A DNA stretch of 7,364 bases, taken from NCBI GenBank assembly GCA_002440145.1, contig DJRS01000140.1, positions 1 to 7,364 of the forward strand, read 5' to 3'. The DNA is from Verrucomicrobia bacterium UBA6354 (GTDB lineage: Bacteria > Verrucomicrobiota > Kiritimatiellia > RFP12 > UBA1067). Under the pieces are notes generated by a model. The model saw nothing but the letters and a program-made list of their open reading frames with translations. It was not told the DNA's origin and ran no database searches. Below are positions 1 to 6,121 of the stretch, in pieces. Made by a program: the position numbers and the translations under genes. Within the stretch, counting starts at the first letter, position 1. Every line of letters starts with the position of its first letter.

Positions 1-1179
1 ATCCAGAATCCGCAGTCGGCGGGCGGCGGCATGTTTACGGACGTGTTCAGGGCCGAGTTCGGCGCGGCGTATCCGTTGATGCTCCTGGATACCGCGGGCT
101 CGAGCGCCGGCATGGCGAAGATGCCGCTGTCTTCGCTTGCGGAGCTCAACAAGTTTTGCTCGGAAGGCGTGGATGTCTCCGTCGCGGACAGCGCGTATTT
201 CGTCGCCGATCCGCGCTACAACTACGCGCCGGAGAACTGGTTCCAGTCGGGGAACGCCTGCAACCGGGACGCCTGGAAGACGGCGAACGGCAATGCGAAC
301 GGGGATTCCGGGAACGATATTTTCTTCGCGACGAGCGACGCCGGGTATCTGCAAAGCCTCTATGAGCTCGCCAACCTGCCCCGGGTGACGGAATTGGGCC
401 CCAATAATGGAATCCGTGGCGTTTTGGAGGTCCCGGGCGGCGGGACGTCGTTGCCGGCAAGCCGGGAGAATACGTGCCACAAGGGGCGGTTTTGGAAGAA
501 CTACGACCCGATGTTCAACGACCCGGTCAACCTGGAGTCGAACCTCCTGTTCCATGCGAGCTACCAGGGGCAGAAGGTGAATCCCTACACCGACAATATC
601 GAAGTCCTGCGCGGCGTTTTCGCGAATACGCCTTTGGACTGGAAGCGCGCTTCCACGAACGTTTCCGGCAATGTCAGCGAATGTGCGGGGAATTATTATG
701 GCGATGTCGCCGGCTTCAACGCGAAATACGCCTGGTCCGAGGCCAATTCGCAGGAGCCCGCCGCGCAGATTTCCCGCGACGTGCTGGAGTCGTTCGCCGA
801 CATGTTCCGCCAGGAGGTGCGCAACAACTACGCCTCCAAGCCTTGGGACGAGATCTTGGCGGACCTGATGAACGATGCGGAGCCGAACATGCTGGGCGGC
901 ATCGACCTCGGCAACGCGCGGCTCTACAAGGCGGACCGCGACTTCCTGTACGGTTTCTGGCGCGAATGCTTCGCGGTGCGTCAGCAGCTGTTCCTCGTCT
1001 TCGTGCGGGCGGAGCCGCTCATGATGGGCGGCGCCGCGGCGGGGGCGACCCCGCCGCAGTTGGGCGGGCGCGCCGTGGCGCTTGTCTGGCGCGATCCGAA
1101 TGCGGTCGGGAACACGGGCACGGACTGCACGGGCTATCCGCACGCGACGCGCGTGCTCTTCTACAAGAACCTGGAGTAA
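1..1179 (+). CDS. C-terminal part of a large cassette-type surface protein (Verru_Chthon cassette protein A-like), 5' end outside window
   Basis: The frame is open from base 1 (392 residues visible) and stops with TAA at 1177-1179. The ATG at 31 is just the first Met, with no convincing ribosome site, so the gene probably starts before the window. No signal peptide, membrane segment or catalytic motif is visible. The sequence is rich in Asn, Tyr and Trp, as in secreted structural proteins. Two segments recall the Verru_Chthon cassette protein A family as I remember it: VADPRYNYAPENWF (around in-window residues 68-81) and the end, where a QLFLVFVRAE stretch is followed by RAVALVWRDP (357-366) and a terminal RVLFYKNLE. 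In that family the large protein is encoded beside several prepilin-like proteins, which fits the prepilin 3 bp downstream. The function is unknown; a role in an envelope or pseudopilus structure is inference. I am sure it is a real gene and only moderately sure of the family. Confidence 0.6.
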   Translation: MQNPQSAGGGMFTDVFRAEFGAAYPLMLLDTAGSSAGMAKMPLSSLAELNKFCSEGVDVSVADSAYFVADPRYNYAPENWFQSGNACNRDAWKTANGNANGDSGNDIFFATSDAGYLQSLYELANLPRVTELGPNNGIRGVLEVPGGGTSLPASRENTCHKGRFWKNYDPMFNDPVNLESNLLFHASYQGQKVNPYTDNIEVLRGVFANTPLDWKRASTNVSGNVSECAGNYYGDVAGFNAKYAWSEANSQEPAAQISRDVLESFADMFRQEVRNNYASKPWDEILADLMNDAEPNMLGGIDLGNARLYKADRDFLYGFWRECFAVRQQLFLVFVRAEPLMMGGAAAGATPPQLGGRAVALVWRDPNAVGNTGTDCTGYPHATRVLFYKNLE

Positions 1180-1182
1180 AAC

Positions 1183-2001
1183 ATGAAAAAAGCGTTTACG
1201 TTGGTCGAACTTCTCGTCGTCATCGGCATTATCGGCATTCTGTCCGGCGTTTTGATCGCCTCGTTCTCGGGCTCGTCGGAGTCCGCCCGCGCGGCGAAGT
1301 GTCTGACGAACCTCAAGAACCTCGCGAGCGCGAGCCAGCTGTACAGCTCCGCGACGACCTGGATGGTGTGCTCCAGCTCGGGTTCCTATCTCTCCGAAGA
1401 CGGCAAGTGGTACTACGAAACGCCGGGCTGGGTGAGCTGGCTGTCGAGCGGAATATTCCCCTCGCAAAACGAAGCCAGCGGCACGGAAATCGGCACCTAC
1501 CACGAAAGCGAGACGGATCGCATCTACAGCCTGACGAACGGCGTCTTGTGGAAGTACCTGTCGGGGACGAGCTCGGCCTACGTCTGCCCGGAACATGTTG
1601 AGGCGGTCGCGCCGAAGTTCCGCCCGCTCTGGAGCTACGTGATGAGCCCGTCCGTCAGCGGCTGGAAGTACAAGAGCGTCACGCGCGCGGACCGGCGTCT
1701 GCTTTTCGCGGAAATGCCCTTCGACGGCACGGTAAACGGAAACTACGCACCCTCCACCTCCAGGTCGAAGTACAACGACAGCGAGTTGCAGTACTGGGAA
1801 GGCGATGTCATCGGCTTCAACCATAAAGCCGGCAAAGGCGAGAAATGCGCCCATGTCGTGTTTGTGGACGGGCACGTCGAGAAGTTGCGCCAGCCGAAAG
1901 GCGGTTTGAGCGATTCGCAGCTCAAGGACCTGACGCAATGGCTCTGCGAGGGCAAGGACATCTCCTTCGACGGCAAGGAATACGAAAAGCTGGCCGACTG
2001 A
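1183..2001 (+). CDS. Type IV/II prepilin-like protein with N-terminal methylation motif and DGHVE C-terminal motif
   Basis: This 272-residue protein opens MKKA/FTLVELLVV. Prepilin peptidase would cut after Ala4, leaving Phe at +1 and the conserved Glu at +5 (Glu9), followed by a hydrophobic helix to about residue 27. Ala at -1 replaces the usual Gly but is tolerated. The rest is a soluble head with cysteines at 40, 63, 135, 222 and 255. A CPEH motif lies at 135-138, and near the end His214 precedes Asp229-Gly230 in a VFVDGHVEKL context. This resembles the 'H-X9-DG' processing-associated prepilins common in Planctomycetes, Verrucomicrobia and Lentisphaerae, but here the spacing is X14. The start is well supported: GGAG at 1173-1176 sits 6 bases before the ATG, inside the end of the previous gene. 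It is probably a minor pseudopilin or surface fibre subunit; which machine it serves cannot be told from here. Confidence 0.9.
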   Translation: MKKAFTLVELLVVIGIIGILSGVLIASFSGSSESARAAKCLTNLKNLASASQLYSSATTWMVCSSSGSYLSEDGKWYYETPGWVSWLSSGIFPSQNEASGTEIGTYHESETDRIYSLTNGVLWKYLSGTSSAYVCPEHVEAVAPKFRPLWSYVMSPSVSGWKYKSVTRADRRLLFAEMPFDGTVNGNYAPSTSRSKYNDSELQYWEGDVIGFNHKAGKGEKCAHVVFVDGHVEKLRQPKGGLSDSQLKDLTQWLCEGKDISFDGKEYEKLAD

Positions 2002-2004
2002 TCC

Positions 2005-3375
2005 ATGTTCGCGGCGCTCCTGCTCGCGGCCGCGCTGACGAACGTCACGGGGGTCGTGACCTTCGCGCGGCCGGACCTGCCGTTCTGCTTTGTTTGCGAC
2101 GAAGCCGGCAAGACCTGGCGCATCGAGAATCCCGCACAGGTTCCCCTCGCGCGCGGCACGGCGCTGACCGCCCGCGGCACGCGCGAACTCTCCGAAAAGC
2201 GCCGGCTGGATACGGAGGAGCTTGTCGTCCGCCACGGCAAGACGCCGCCTCCTCCCCCGAAGCCGCTCTCGATTCCGGCGCTCTTTCGCCGCCTCGGCTA
2301 TTTCGGCGATATCGATCTCTATGGCGCCGTCTTCGTGACGGAAGGGCTTCTGCGGGACGTCAATCGCCGCCAGAAGACGACACAGCTGCTCGTGGGCGAG
2401 GGCGCGTGCAATCTGCAGGTGGAGCTTCCCGTTCCCCTGGAAGGCGACCTCCCCGACTGGCTCAGGCTGGGCGCGCGCGTGCAGGTGACGGGTGCGCTCG
2501 CCTATACCTCCATCGTGAACATGGATACGGGCGAACGCCGCCGCATCGAGAACGTGGAATTGATTCCTTCGTCGACGGAAGATGTCGTCCTTGTGGAGCG
2601 TGCGCCATTCTGGACCTTGCGCCGCCTGTGTGCGCTGCTCGTCTCGCTGGGGGCGCTGTCTCTCCTTCTGGTCGTCTGGATACTGTCGTTGCGCCGCATG
2701 GTGGCGAAGCGTTCGGCGGAGCTCGCGGAATCCGTTCGCGCACGCGAAACGGCGCGGATCGAGGCGCTCGCGGTCCAGAGGGAACGCCTGCGCCTCGCGG
2801 CGGATTTGCACGACGGCTTCCAGCAGTATCTGGCCGGCGCGATGTTCCGTCTCAAGGCGGCGTTCAATTATCTGCCTGGCGGAGCGGACAAGTGTCGCGC
2901 CCAGCTCGAGAAGGTGCAGGACGCCCTGCAGCACACCCAAAACGGGCTGCGCGCCACGCTGTGGGCGCTGAACGAGGAAAGCGAGGGCCCCGAATCGCTG
3001 CCGGACCTCTTCCGGTTCGCCGCGCGTCGCATGCCCCATTGGGAGGGTGTCGTGACCATCCTGTGCAAGGGAACGGAGCGGAAAGTCGTGCGGCGTGTCG
3101 CCTTGGCGCTTCTTCTCATCCTGCAGGAAGCGGTCGGCAACGCGATTCGCCACGGCGCGGCCAAATCCGTTGTCGTCGAGATCGCCTTCCGCCCGAAGGA
3201 CATGCTCCTGACCGTTTCGGACGACGGTTGCGGATTCGATCTCGCCGCGGCGACGTCCCGCGGGCATTACGGGCTCGAGACCATGGAACGCCGCATCACG
3301 GAACTCGGGGGCGGCATGACGGTCGAGTCCGCGCCTGGGAAAGGGACGATGCTGGTCTTCCGTCTGGGTTTCTAG
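2005..3375 (+). CDS. Membrane sensor histidine kinase, NarL/DegS type (HisKA_3 plus HATPase)
   Basis: This 456-residue protein would autophosphorylate on a histidine and pass the phosphate to a response regulator. A short hydrophobic N-terminus (residues 2-11) looks like a signal peptide or anchor. Residues about 15-200 form an extracytoplasmic region whose pattern (VTGVVTF early, then ARVQVTGALAY before the membrane) suggests OB-fold-like strands; it contains a five-proline run at 81-85. One membrane helix follows at about 208-229, ending in Arg-Arg, then a basic coiled linker. The HisKA_3 dimerisation helix has the motif LHDGFQQ with phospho-acceptor His269. The ATPase domain shows the N box (Asn379 in QEAVGNAIRHG), G1 box DDGCGF (406-411) and G2 box GHYGL (420-424), so it looks catalytically complete. 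It begins 3 bp after the prepilin stop without a clear ribosome site, so it is probably translated by coupling. No response regulator is in the window. The signal sensed is unknown. Confidence 0.92.
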   Translation: MFAALLLAAALTNVTGVVTFARPDLPFCFVCDEAGKTWRIENPAQVPLARGTALTARGTRELSEKRRLDTEELVVRHGKTPPPPPKPLSIPALFRRLGYFGDIDLYGAVFVTEGLLRDVNRRQKTTQLLVGEGACNLQVELPVPLEGDLPDWLRLGARVQVTGALAYTSIVNMDTGERRRIENVELIPSSTEDVVLVERAPFWTLRRLCALLVSLGALSLLLVVWILSLRRMVAKRSAELAESVRARETARIEALAVQRERLRLAADLHDGFQQYLAGAMFRLKAAFNYLPGGADKCRAQLEKVQDALQHTQNGLRATLWALNEESEGPESLPDLFRFAARRMPHWEGVVTILCKGTERKVVRRVALALLLILQEAVGNAIRHGAAKSVVVEIAFRPKDMLLTVSDDGCGFDLAAATSRGHYGLETMERRITELGGGMTVESAPGKGTMLVFRLGF

Positions 3376-3431
3376 GGGGCGGCTTTGTTTGCCCGTTCCC
3401 GCGGCATTGGCGCGTAAACGCGAAAAGAGGG

Positions 3432-3443
3432 GCGAAGGCGCCT
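3432..3443. repeat. Direct repeat copy 1, GCGAAGGCGCCT
   Basis: Twelve bases identical to 3484-3495, the copies starting 52 bp apart. The unit contains the 8-bp palindrome AGGCGCCT. Only two copies are seen, so it may be chance in GC-rich DNA, a paired protein-binding site or a remnant of a small intergenic repeat. Confidence 0.6.
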
Positions 3444-3483
3444 GGTGAAATTGTCCGGTCCGGTCTGCGTTGCCGCATCCGGT

Positions 3484-3495
3484 GCGAAGGCGCCT
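3484..3495. repeat. Direct repeat copy 2, GCGAAGGCGCCT
   Basis: This is the second exact copy of the 12-base unit at 3432-3443. The flanking bases differ between the copies, so the identity stops at 12 bases. Confidence 0.6.
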
Positions 3496-3686
3496 CGCTG
3501 GAAGGTCTGTTCGGTCTTGCCCTGGCCGGCCTCGACAAGCATCCGCCCTTCGGCCGGCAAGATCGGGAGAACGGGAGAGACGGGGCATCCGTGCCGGAAT
3601 GTGGAGCCGGAGCATGCAGACGGGGGATAAGGCCCCTGCCGCGACGGGGGGCAAACCGCGGACAGGAAATAACGGAACTTTTGATG

Positions 3687-3715
3687 TTGCATTTCCGCGG
3701 CGGATTCGGTATAAT
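3687..3715 (+). promoter_or_regulatory. Sigma70-type promoter for the small basic protein / prmA / rmuC operon
   Basis: The -35 candidate TTGCAT (3687-3692) is separated by exactly 17 bases from a perfect -10 TATAAT (3710-3715). Transcription should start near 3722, giving a leader of about 38 bases that is A/G-rich and unlike the GC-rich surroundings. The leader ends in AAGAGGT (3747-3753), a near-consensus ribosome site 6 bases before the ATG at 3760. The -35 matches the consensus only at its first three positions. A CCGCGG palindrome (3695-3700) lies in the spacer and is repeated at 3656-3661, a possible but unproven operator. Confidence 0.75.
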
Positions 3716-3759
3716 ATGAGGACATTTCAACTTTGTAAGAAAGAAGAAGAGGTCAAAAA

Positions 3760-3975
3760 ATGGGTACAGGTCGTACACTCCGCAAGGAATCTCACGTCCG
3801 TCCGTGCAAGACGCCCGCCGCCAAGGCGCGCAAGTGCGCGGCGCAGCGCCGTCGTCTCGTCAAGTTCGGCATGAAGGAAGAAGAAGTCAAGCTTATGGGC
3901 GACGAGGACGTGCGCGTGCTCGTGCAGCGTCCGACGGTCGTCAAGAAGCTTGTCGCGAAAGCCGCGGCGAAGTAA
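3760..3975 (+). CDS. Small very basic protein of 71 residues, family not recognised
   Basis: I do not recognise this protein. It has 9 Arg and 11 Lys against 7 acidic residues (net about +13). The N-terminal half (1-37) is strongly basic with an ARKCAAQRRR segment and cysteines at 16 and 26. Then comes an acidic helix-like patch (KEEEVKLMGDEDVRVL, 39-54) and a Lys/Ala-rich tail (60-71). There is no signal peptide or membrane segment. It has its own strong promoter and a near-consensus ribosome site, and uses G/C-ending codons almost throughout, which suggests high expression. That pattern, together with prmA directly downstream, suggests a ribosome- or nucleic-acid-associated protein, but this is inference. 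It does not look like the small basic protein family of Chlamydiae/Verrucomicrobia (TIGR04137) as I remember it. Codon use and signals make it very likely a real gene. Confidence 0.85.
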   Translation: MGTGRTLRKESHVRPCKTPAAKARKCAAQRRRLVKFGMKEEEVKLMGDEDVRVLVQRPTVVKKLVAKAAAK

Positions 3976-3980
3976 AGCCG

Positions 3981-4910
3981 ATGAACAAACTGTTCTGCTC
4001 CGTAGACGAACGGTTTGAAAATCCCCTCTTCGAAGTTTTCGATGGAGGGGATTTCGTTTTGTCATCCTACCGCGACATCGAGGAGAAGCGCCCGCAAATC
4101 CAAATCTACTATCCCGACAAGGCGCAGACGGACGCCGCGCGCGCGGCGCTTTCCGCCGCGCTTCGGCTTGTCGGGGCGGGCGATTGCGCGATCGAATATG
4201 CGGAGATGCCGGATGAAGACTGGAAGCTTTCGTATCGCCGCCATTTCACCACGGAGCGCATCGGCAAGCGGCTCGTGGTGCGACCGCCCTGGGAGCCGGA
4301 ACCATCCGGCGGTGTCGCGGTGACGTTGGACCCGGGGCTCGCGTTCGGCACGGGCAAGCACGAGACGACCCGGGCGTGTCTCGAGTACATAGACGAGGCG
4401 GCGGGGGAGCCTGCGCAGTCCTTCCTGGACATGGGTTGCGGCTCGGGCATCCTTTCCATCGCCGCGGCGAAGCTGGGGTACCGTCCCGTCGCCGGGTTCG
4501 ACATAGACGAAGAGGCCGTGTCCGCCGCGCGGGAGAACGCCGCGCTGAACGGCGTCGCGGTCGACTATCGCGTCTTCGCCCTGGGCGGCGGGCGGCTGAC
4601 GCTGGACGCCTCGGTGGAAGCCGCCAAGGGAATCTATCCCGATCTGGCTTTGCAGGGAAAGGCGCCGCCGCCGCCGGAAAAGCCCTTTGAGCCGGCCGAC
4701 TTCGTCGTCGCGAACATATTGGGCCCGCTTCTGATTGCGTTTGCCGGGGAAATCGCCGGCTACGCGCGCAAACGCCTGGTCGTCTCGGGCATCCTGGACG
4801 AGCTGTATCCGGACGTGCTCGCCGCGTTTGCCGCCCTGGGCTTCGCCGAGGTGTCGCGCAAGGTCTACGGCGAGTGGACGACGGGGCTTCTGGAGAGGAC
4901 GTCCGTCTGA
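3981..4910 (+). CDS. prmA: Ribosomal protein L11 methyltransferase PrmA
   Basis: PrmA uses S-adenosylmethionine to trimethylate amino groups of ribosomal protein L11 in the cytoplasm. From the ATG at 3981 the product has 309 residues, near the usual 290-300. Family signatures run in order: DEDWKLSYRRHF before the catalytic domain, DPGLAFGTGKHETT (117-130), SAM-binding FLDMGCGSG (148-156), acidic loop FDIDEEAV, and the PrmA-typical ANIL (244-247), then VVSGIL. Between the SAM domain strands there is an extra segment of about 28 residues (around 200-236, with four prolines at 229-232) compared with E. coli PrmA. The gap from the basic-protein gene is only 5 bp with no good ribosome site. The first 27 codons use A/T at the third position far more than the rest and span a terminator-like hairpin, so a later start at the TTG of 4059 (283 residues) is possible. 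Translation of rmuC is coupled to its stop. Confidence 0.95.
   Translation: MNKLFCSVDERFENPLFEVFDGGDFVLSSYRDIEEKRPQIQIYYPDKAQTDAARAALSAALRLVGAGDCAIEYAEMPDEDWKLSYRRHFTTERIGKRLVVRPPWEPEPSGGVAVTLDPGLAFGTGKHETTRACLEYIDEAAGEPAQSFLDMGCGSGILSIAAAKLGYRPVAGFDIDEEAVSAARENAALNGVAVDYRVFALGGGRLTLDASVEAAKGIYPDLALQGKAPPPPEKPFEPADFVVANILGPLLIAFAGEIAGYARKRLVVSGILDELYPDVLAAFAALGFAEVSRKVYGEWTTGLLERTSV
4019..4060 (+). terminator. Terminator/attenuator-like hairpin at the start of prmA
   Basis: AAATCCCCTC (4019-4028) pairs perfectly with GAGGGGATTT (4045-4054). The stem continues after a small bulge with TCGAA (4030-4034) against TTCGA (4038-4042), closed by a GTT loop. The right arm is followed by CGTTTTG, a short T run, and the left arm is preceded by an A run, as in an intrinsic terminator. 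It lies 44 bases after the stop of the basic-protein gene but inside the prmA reading frame. It could be a partial terminator that lowers prmA-rmuC transcription. Strength was not computed, and the T run is short. Confidence 0.55.
4044..4061 (+). promoter_or_regulatory. Alternative ribosome binding site and TTG start for prmA
   Basis: GGAGGGG at 4044-4050 is followed after 8 bases by an in-frame TTG (4059-4061), whereas the ATG at 3981 has no clear site. This ribosome site forms the right arm of the hairpin at 4019-4054, so the hairpin would hide it. If TTG is used, PrmA would lose its first 26 residues, including a short beta-alpha segment plausible for the family's N-terminal domain, so ATG stays my first choice. 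Confidence 0.35.
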
Positions 4911-6121
4911 TGGGGGGGCTCGGTCTAGGCGTCCTCTGCGGACTGGTCGGCTTCGTCCTGGGTGCGCTGATCGCCGTCTGCGTGGGAATGGTCCGGTCGG
5001 ACAAACTTCGCCGCGCCCTCGCGAAGGCCGAATTGGAGCTGGACTACGAACGCGCCGCGCGCGCCCAGGAACGCGCCCAGACGGCGCGCCTGCAGGACGA
5101 GAAAGCACGCACGCTCCAAGCGTCCCTGCAGGGACTTCTGGCGGAAGTCTCGCAGACGGCGAACGCCGCGCTCAAGTCTCGCGAGGAGGAGCTTGCCGCG
5201 AAGAACCGCAAGCTGCTGGAACCCCTGAGCGCGCAAATCGACGCCTTGCAGAAGGAGACGCTGGCCAACAAGACCAAGATCGCGACGAAGCTGGACGATT
5301 TCTTTTCCTCCATGCAAAAGGCCGCGGACCAGTTCGGGCAGGATGCGCGGACTTTCCGCGAGACGATGCGCGGCGCAAACAAGCGGCAGGGCACATGGGG
5401 CGAGAACATCCTCAAGGCGCTTCTGGACTCGTTCGGGCTCCAGGAAGGCCGGCATTACCTTTTGCAGACGGGGGTCCAGGGCAAGATTCCCGATGCGCTC
5501 GTCATCGACCATGTCGGCGAACGGATTCTGGTCGTGGACTCGAAAATGAGCTGGACGAACTATGCCGCGGCGTGCGAGCTGGAGGAGGGCGCCCAACGCG
5601 AGGCGGAACTCAAGAAGCACGTTCAGAGCGTGCGCGCGCACATCCAGGAACTGGCGAAGAAGGATTATCCGTCCCTTGCGGCGCCGGCGGCGTTCCCGGA
5701 CTACAAATACGTGCCCTTGACGGCGATGTTCGTGCCGTGCGAAGCCGCGCTGGAGGCGGCTCTGCAAGAGGATCCTTCGCTCGTGAACTTCGCCTTCCAG
5801 GAGCGCGTCGTGCTGGTGACCCCCCATACGCTTCTCGGTTTCCTCCTGCTTGTGAGCCGTGCCTGGTCCCAGTTCCAGATCGAGCGCAACACGAAGGAGA
5901 TCATCCACGAGGCGTCGCTTCTCGTCAGTCGCGTGGACGCGCTTTTCGCCGCGCTCGAGCAGGCCGACAGGCAATTGGGCGCGAGCCGCGAAAGCCTTTC
6001 CCGCGCCCTGCAGCTCGCGAACACCGAGGGAACGGGGCAGAGCGTCAAAGGCCCCGTGAACCGGATCATCAAGCTCGGGGCGCGCGCGGAGAAGAAACTC
6101 AAGTCGAAGTCGCTGGCCTAG
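4910..6121 (+). CDS. rmuC: DNA recombination protein RmuC homologue
   Basis: RmuC proteins are membrane-anchored, coiled-coil proteins with a nuclease-like fold that limit recombination at inverted repeats; the biochemical activity is not firmly known. The ATG at 4910 gives 403 residues, within the family range. Residues 2-27 form one hydrophobic helix, presumably an inner-membrane anchor. About 28-120 is a charged Ala/Glu/Arg coiled coil. The RmuC domain follows with GTWGE (161-165), then Pro194-Asp195 and, 14 residues on, Asp210-Ser-Lys212, matching a PD-(D/E)xK arrangement. The C-terminal part continues with QIERNTKEI and a helical tail. Its start overlaps the prmA stop by one base (TGATG), with GGAGAGGA at 4892-4899 as ribosome site, indicating coupled translation. 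A longer frame from the GTG at 4874 exists but would overlap prmA. The start codon is followed by a run of seven G. The 3' end overlaps rlmN on the other strand. Confidence 0.93.
   Translation: MGGLGLGVLCGLVGFVLGALIAVCVGMVRSDKLRRALAKAELELDYERAARAQERAQTARLQDEKARTLQASLQGLLAEVSQTANAALKSREEELAAKNRKLLEPLSAQIDALQKETLANKTKIATKLDDFFSSMQKAADQFGQDARTFRETMRGANKRQGTWGENILKALLDSFGLQEGRHYLLQTGVQGKIPDALVIDHVGERILVVDSKMSWTNYAAACELEEGAQREAELKKHVQSVRAHIQELAKKDYPSLAAPAAFPDYKYVPLTAMFVPCEAALEAALQEDPSLVNFAFQERVVLVTPHTLLGFLLLVSRAWSQFQIERNTKEIIHEASLLVSRVDALFAALEQADRQLGASRESLSRALQLANTEGTGQSVKGPVNRIIKLGARAEKKLKSKSLA

Larger units (their letters stand above)
3376..3686. other. Intergenic stretch without a supported gene
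   Basis: About 310 bases lie between the kinase stop and the next promoter. Plus-strand frames give only short, unconvincing translations. A minus-strand frame is open from 3725 to 3372 (117 codons) and its second half has coding-like third positions, but it lacks a recognisable product and starts inside the next gene's promoter, so I do not call it. Visible structure: a 12-bp direct repeat (3432-3443 and 3484-3495), a small potential hairpin at 3466-3477 (TGCG, TTGC loop, CGCA), a possible GCCCC/GGGGC stem at 3632-3652 without a T tract, and two CCGCGG palindromes at 3656-3661 and 3695-3700. No clear intrinsic terminator for the kinase operon is seen. Confidence 0.5.

Noticed and set aside
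3411..3422. CGCG-TAAA-CGCG mini-hairpin as kinase terminator
   Set aside because: It has only four pairs, and A rather than T follows it, so it is not a credible terminator.
3376..3686. Known structured RNA (RNase P, tmRNA, SRP) in the intergenic region
   Set aside because: I could not find the conserved core sequences of these RNAs by eye.
3681..3715. TTGATG at 3681-3686 as the -35 element
   Set aside because: The spacer to TATAAT would be 23 bp; TTGCAT at 3687 gives the standard 17 bp.
1845..3719. Long plus-strand open frame (624 codons) overlapping the prepilin and kinase
   Set aside because: It is a shadow frame in GC-rich coding DNA: its translation is Arg/Ala/Gly-rich with no domain, while the kinase frame carries all expected motifs.
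3372..3725. Minus-strand open frame of 117 codons in the intergenic region
   Set aside because: The half near its stop has reasonable codon use, but the N-terminal half does not, it starts within the promoter of the next gene and no product is recognised. It is left as an observation only.
4062..5974. Two long minus-strand open frames (4062-5108 and 4925-5974) opposite prmA and rmuC
   Set aside because: They arise from codon bias on the coding strand; the translations show no recognisable domain and there are no start signals.
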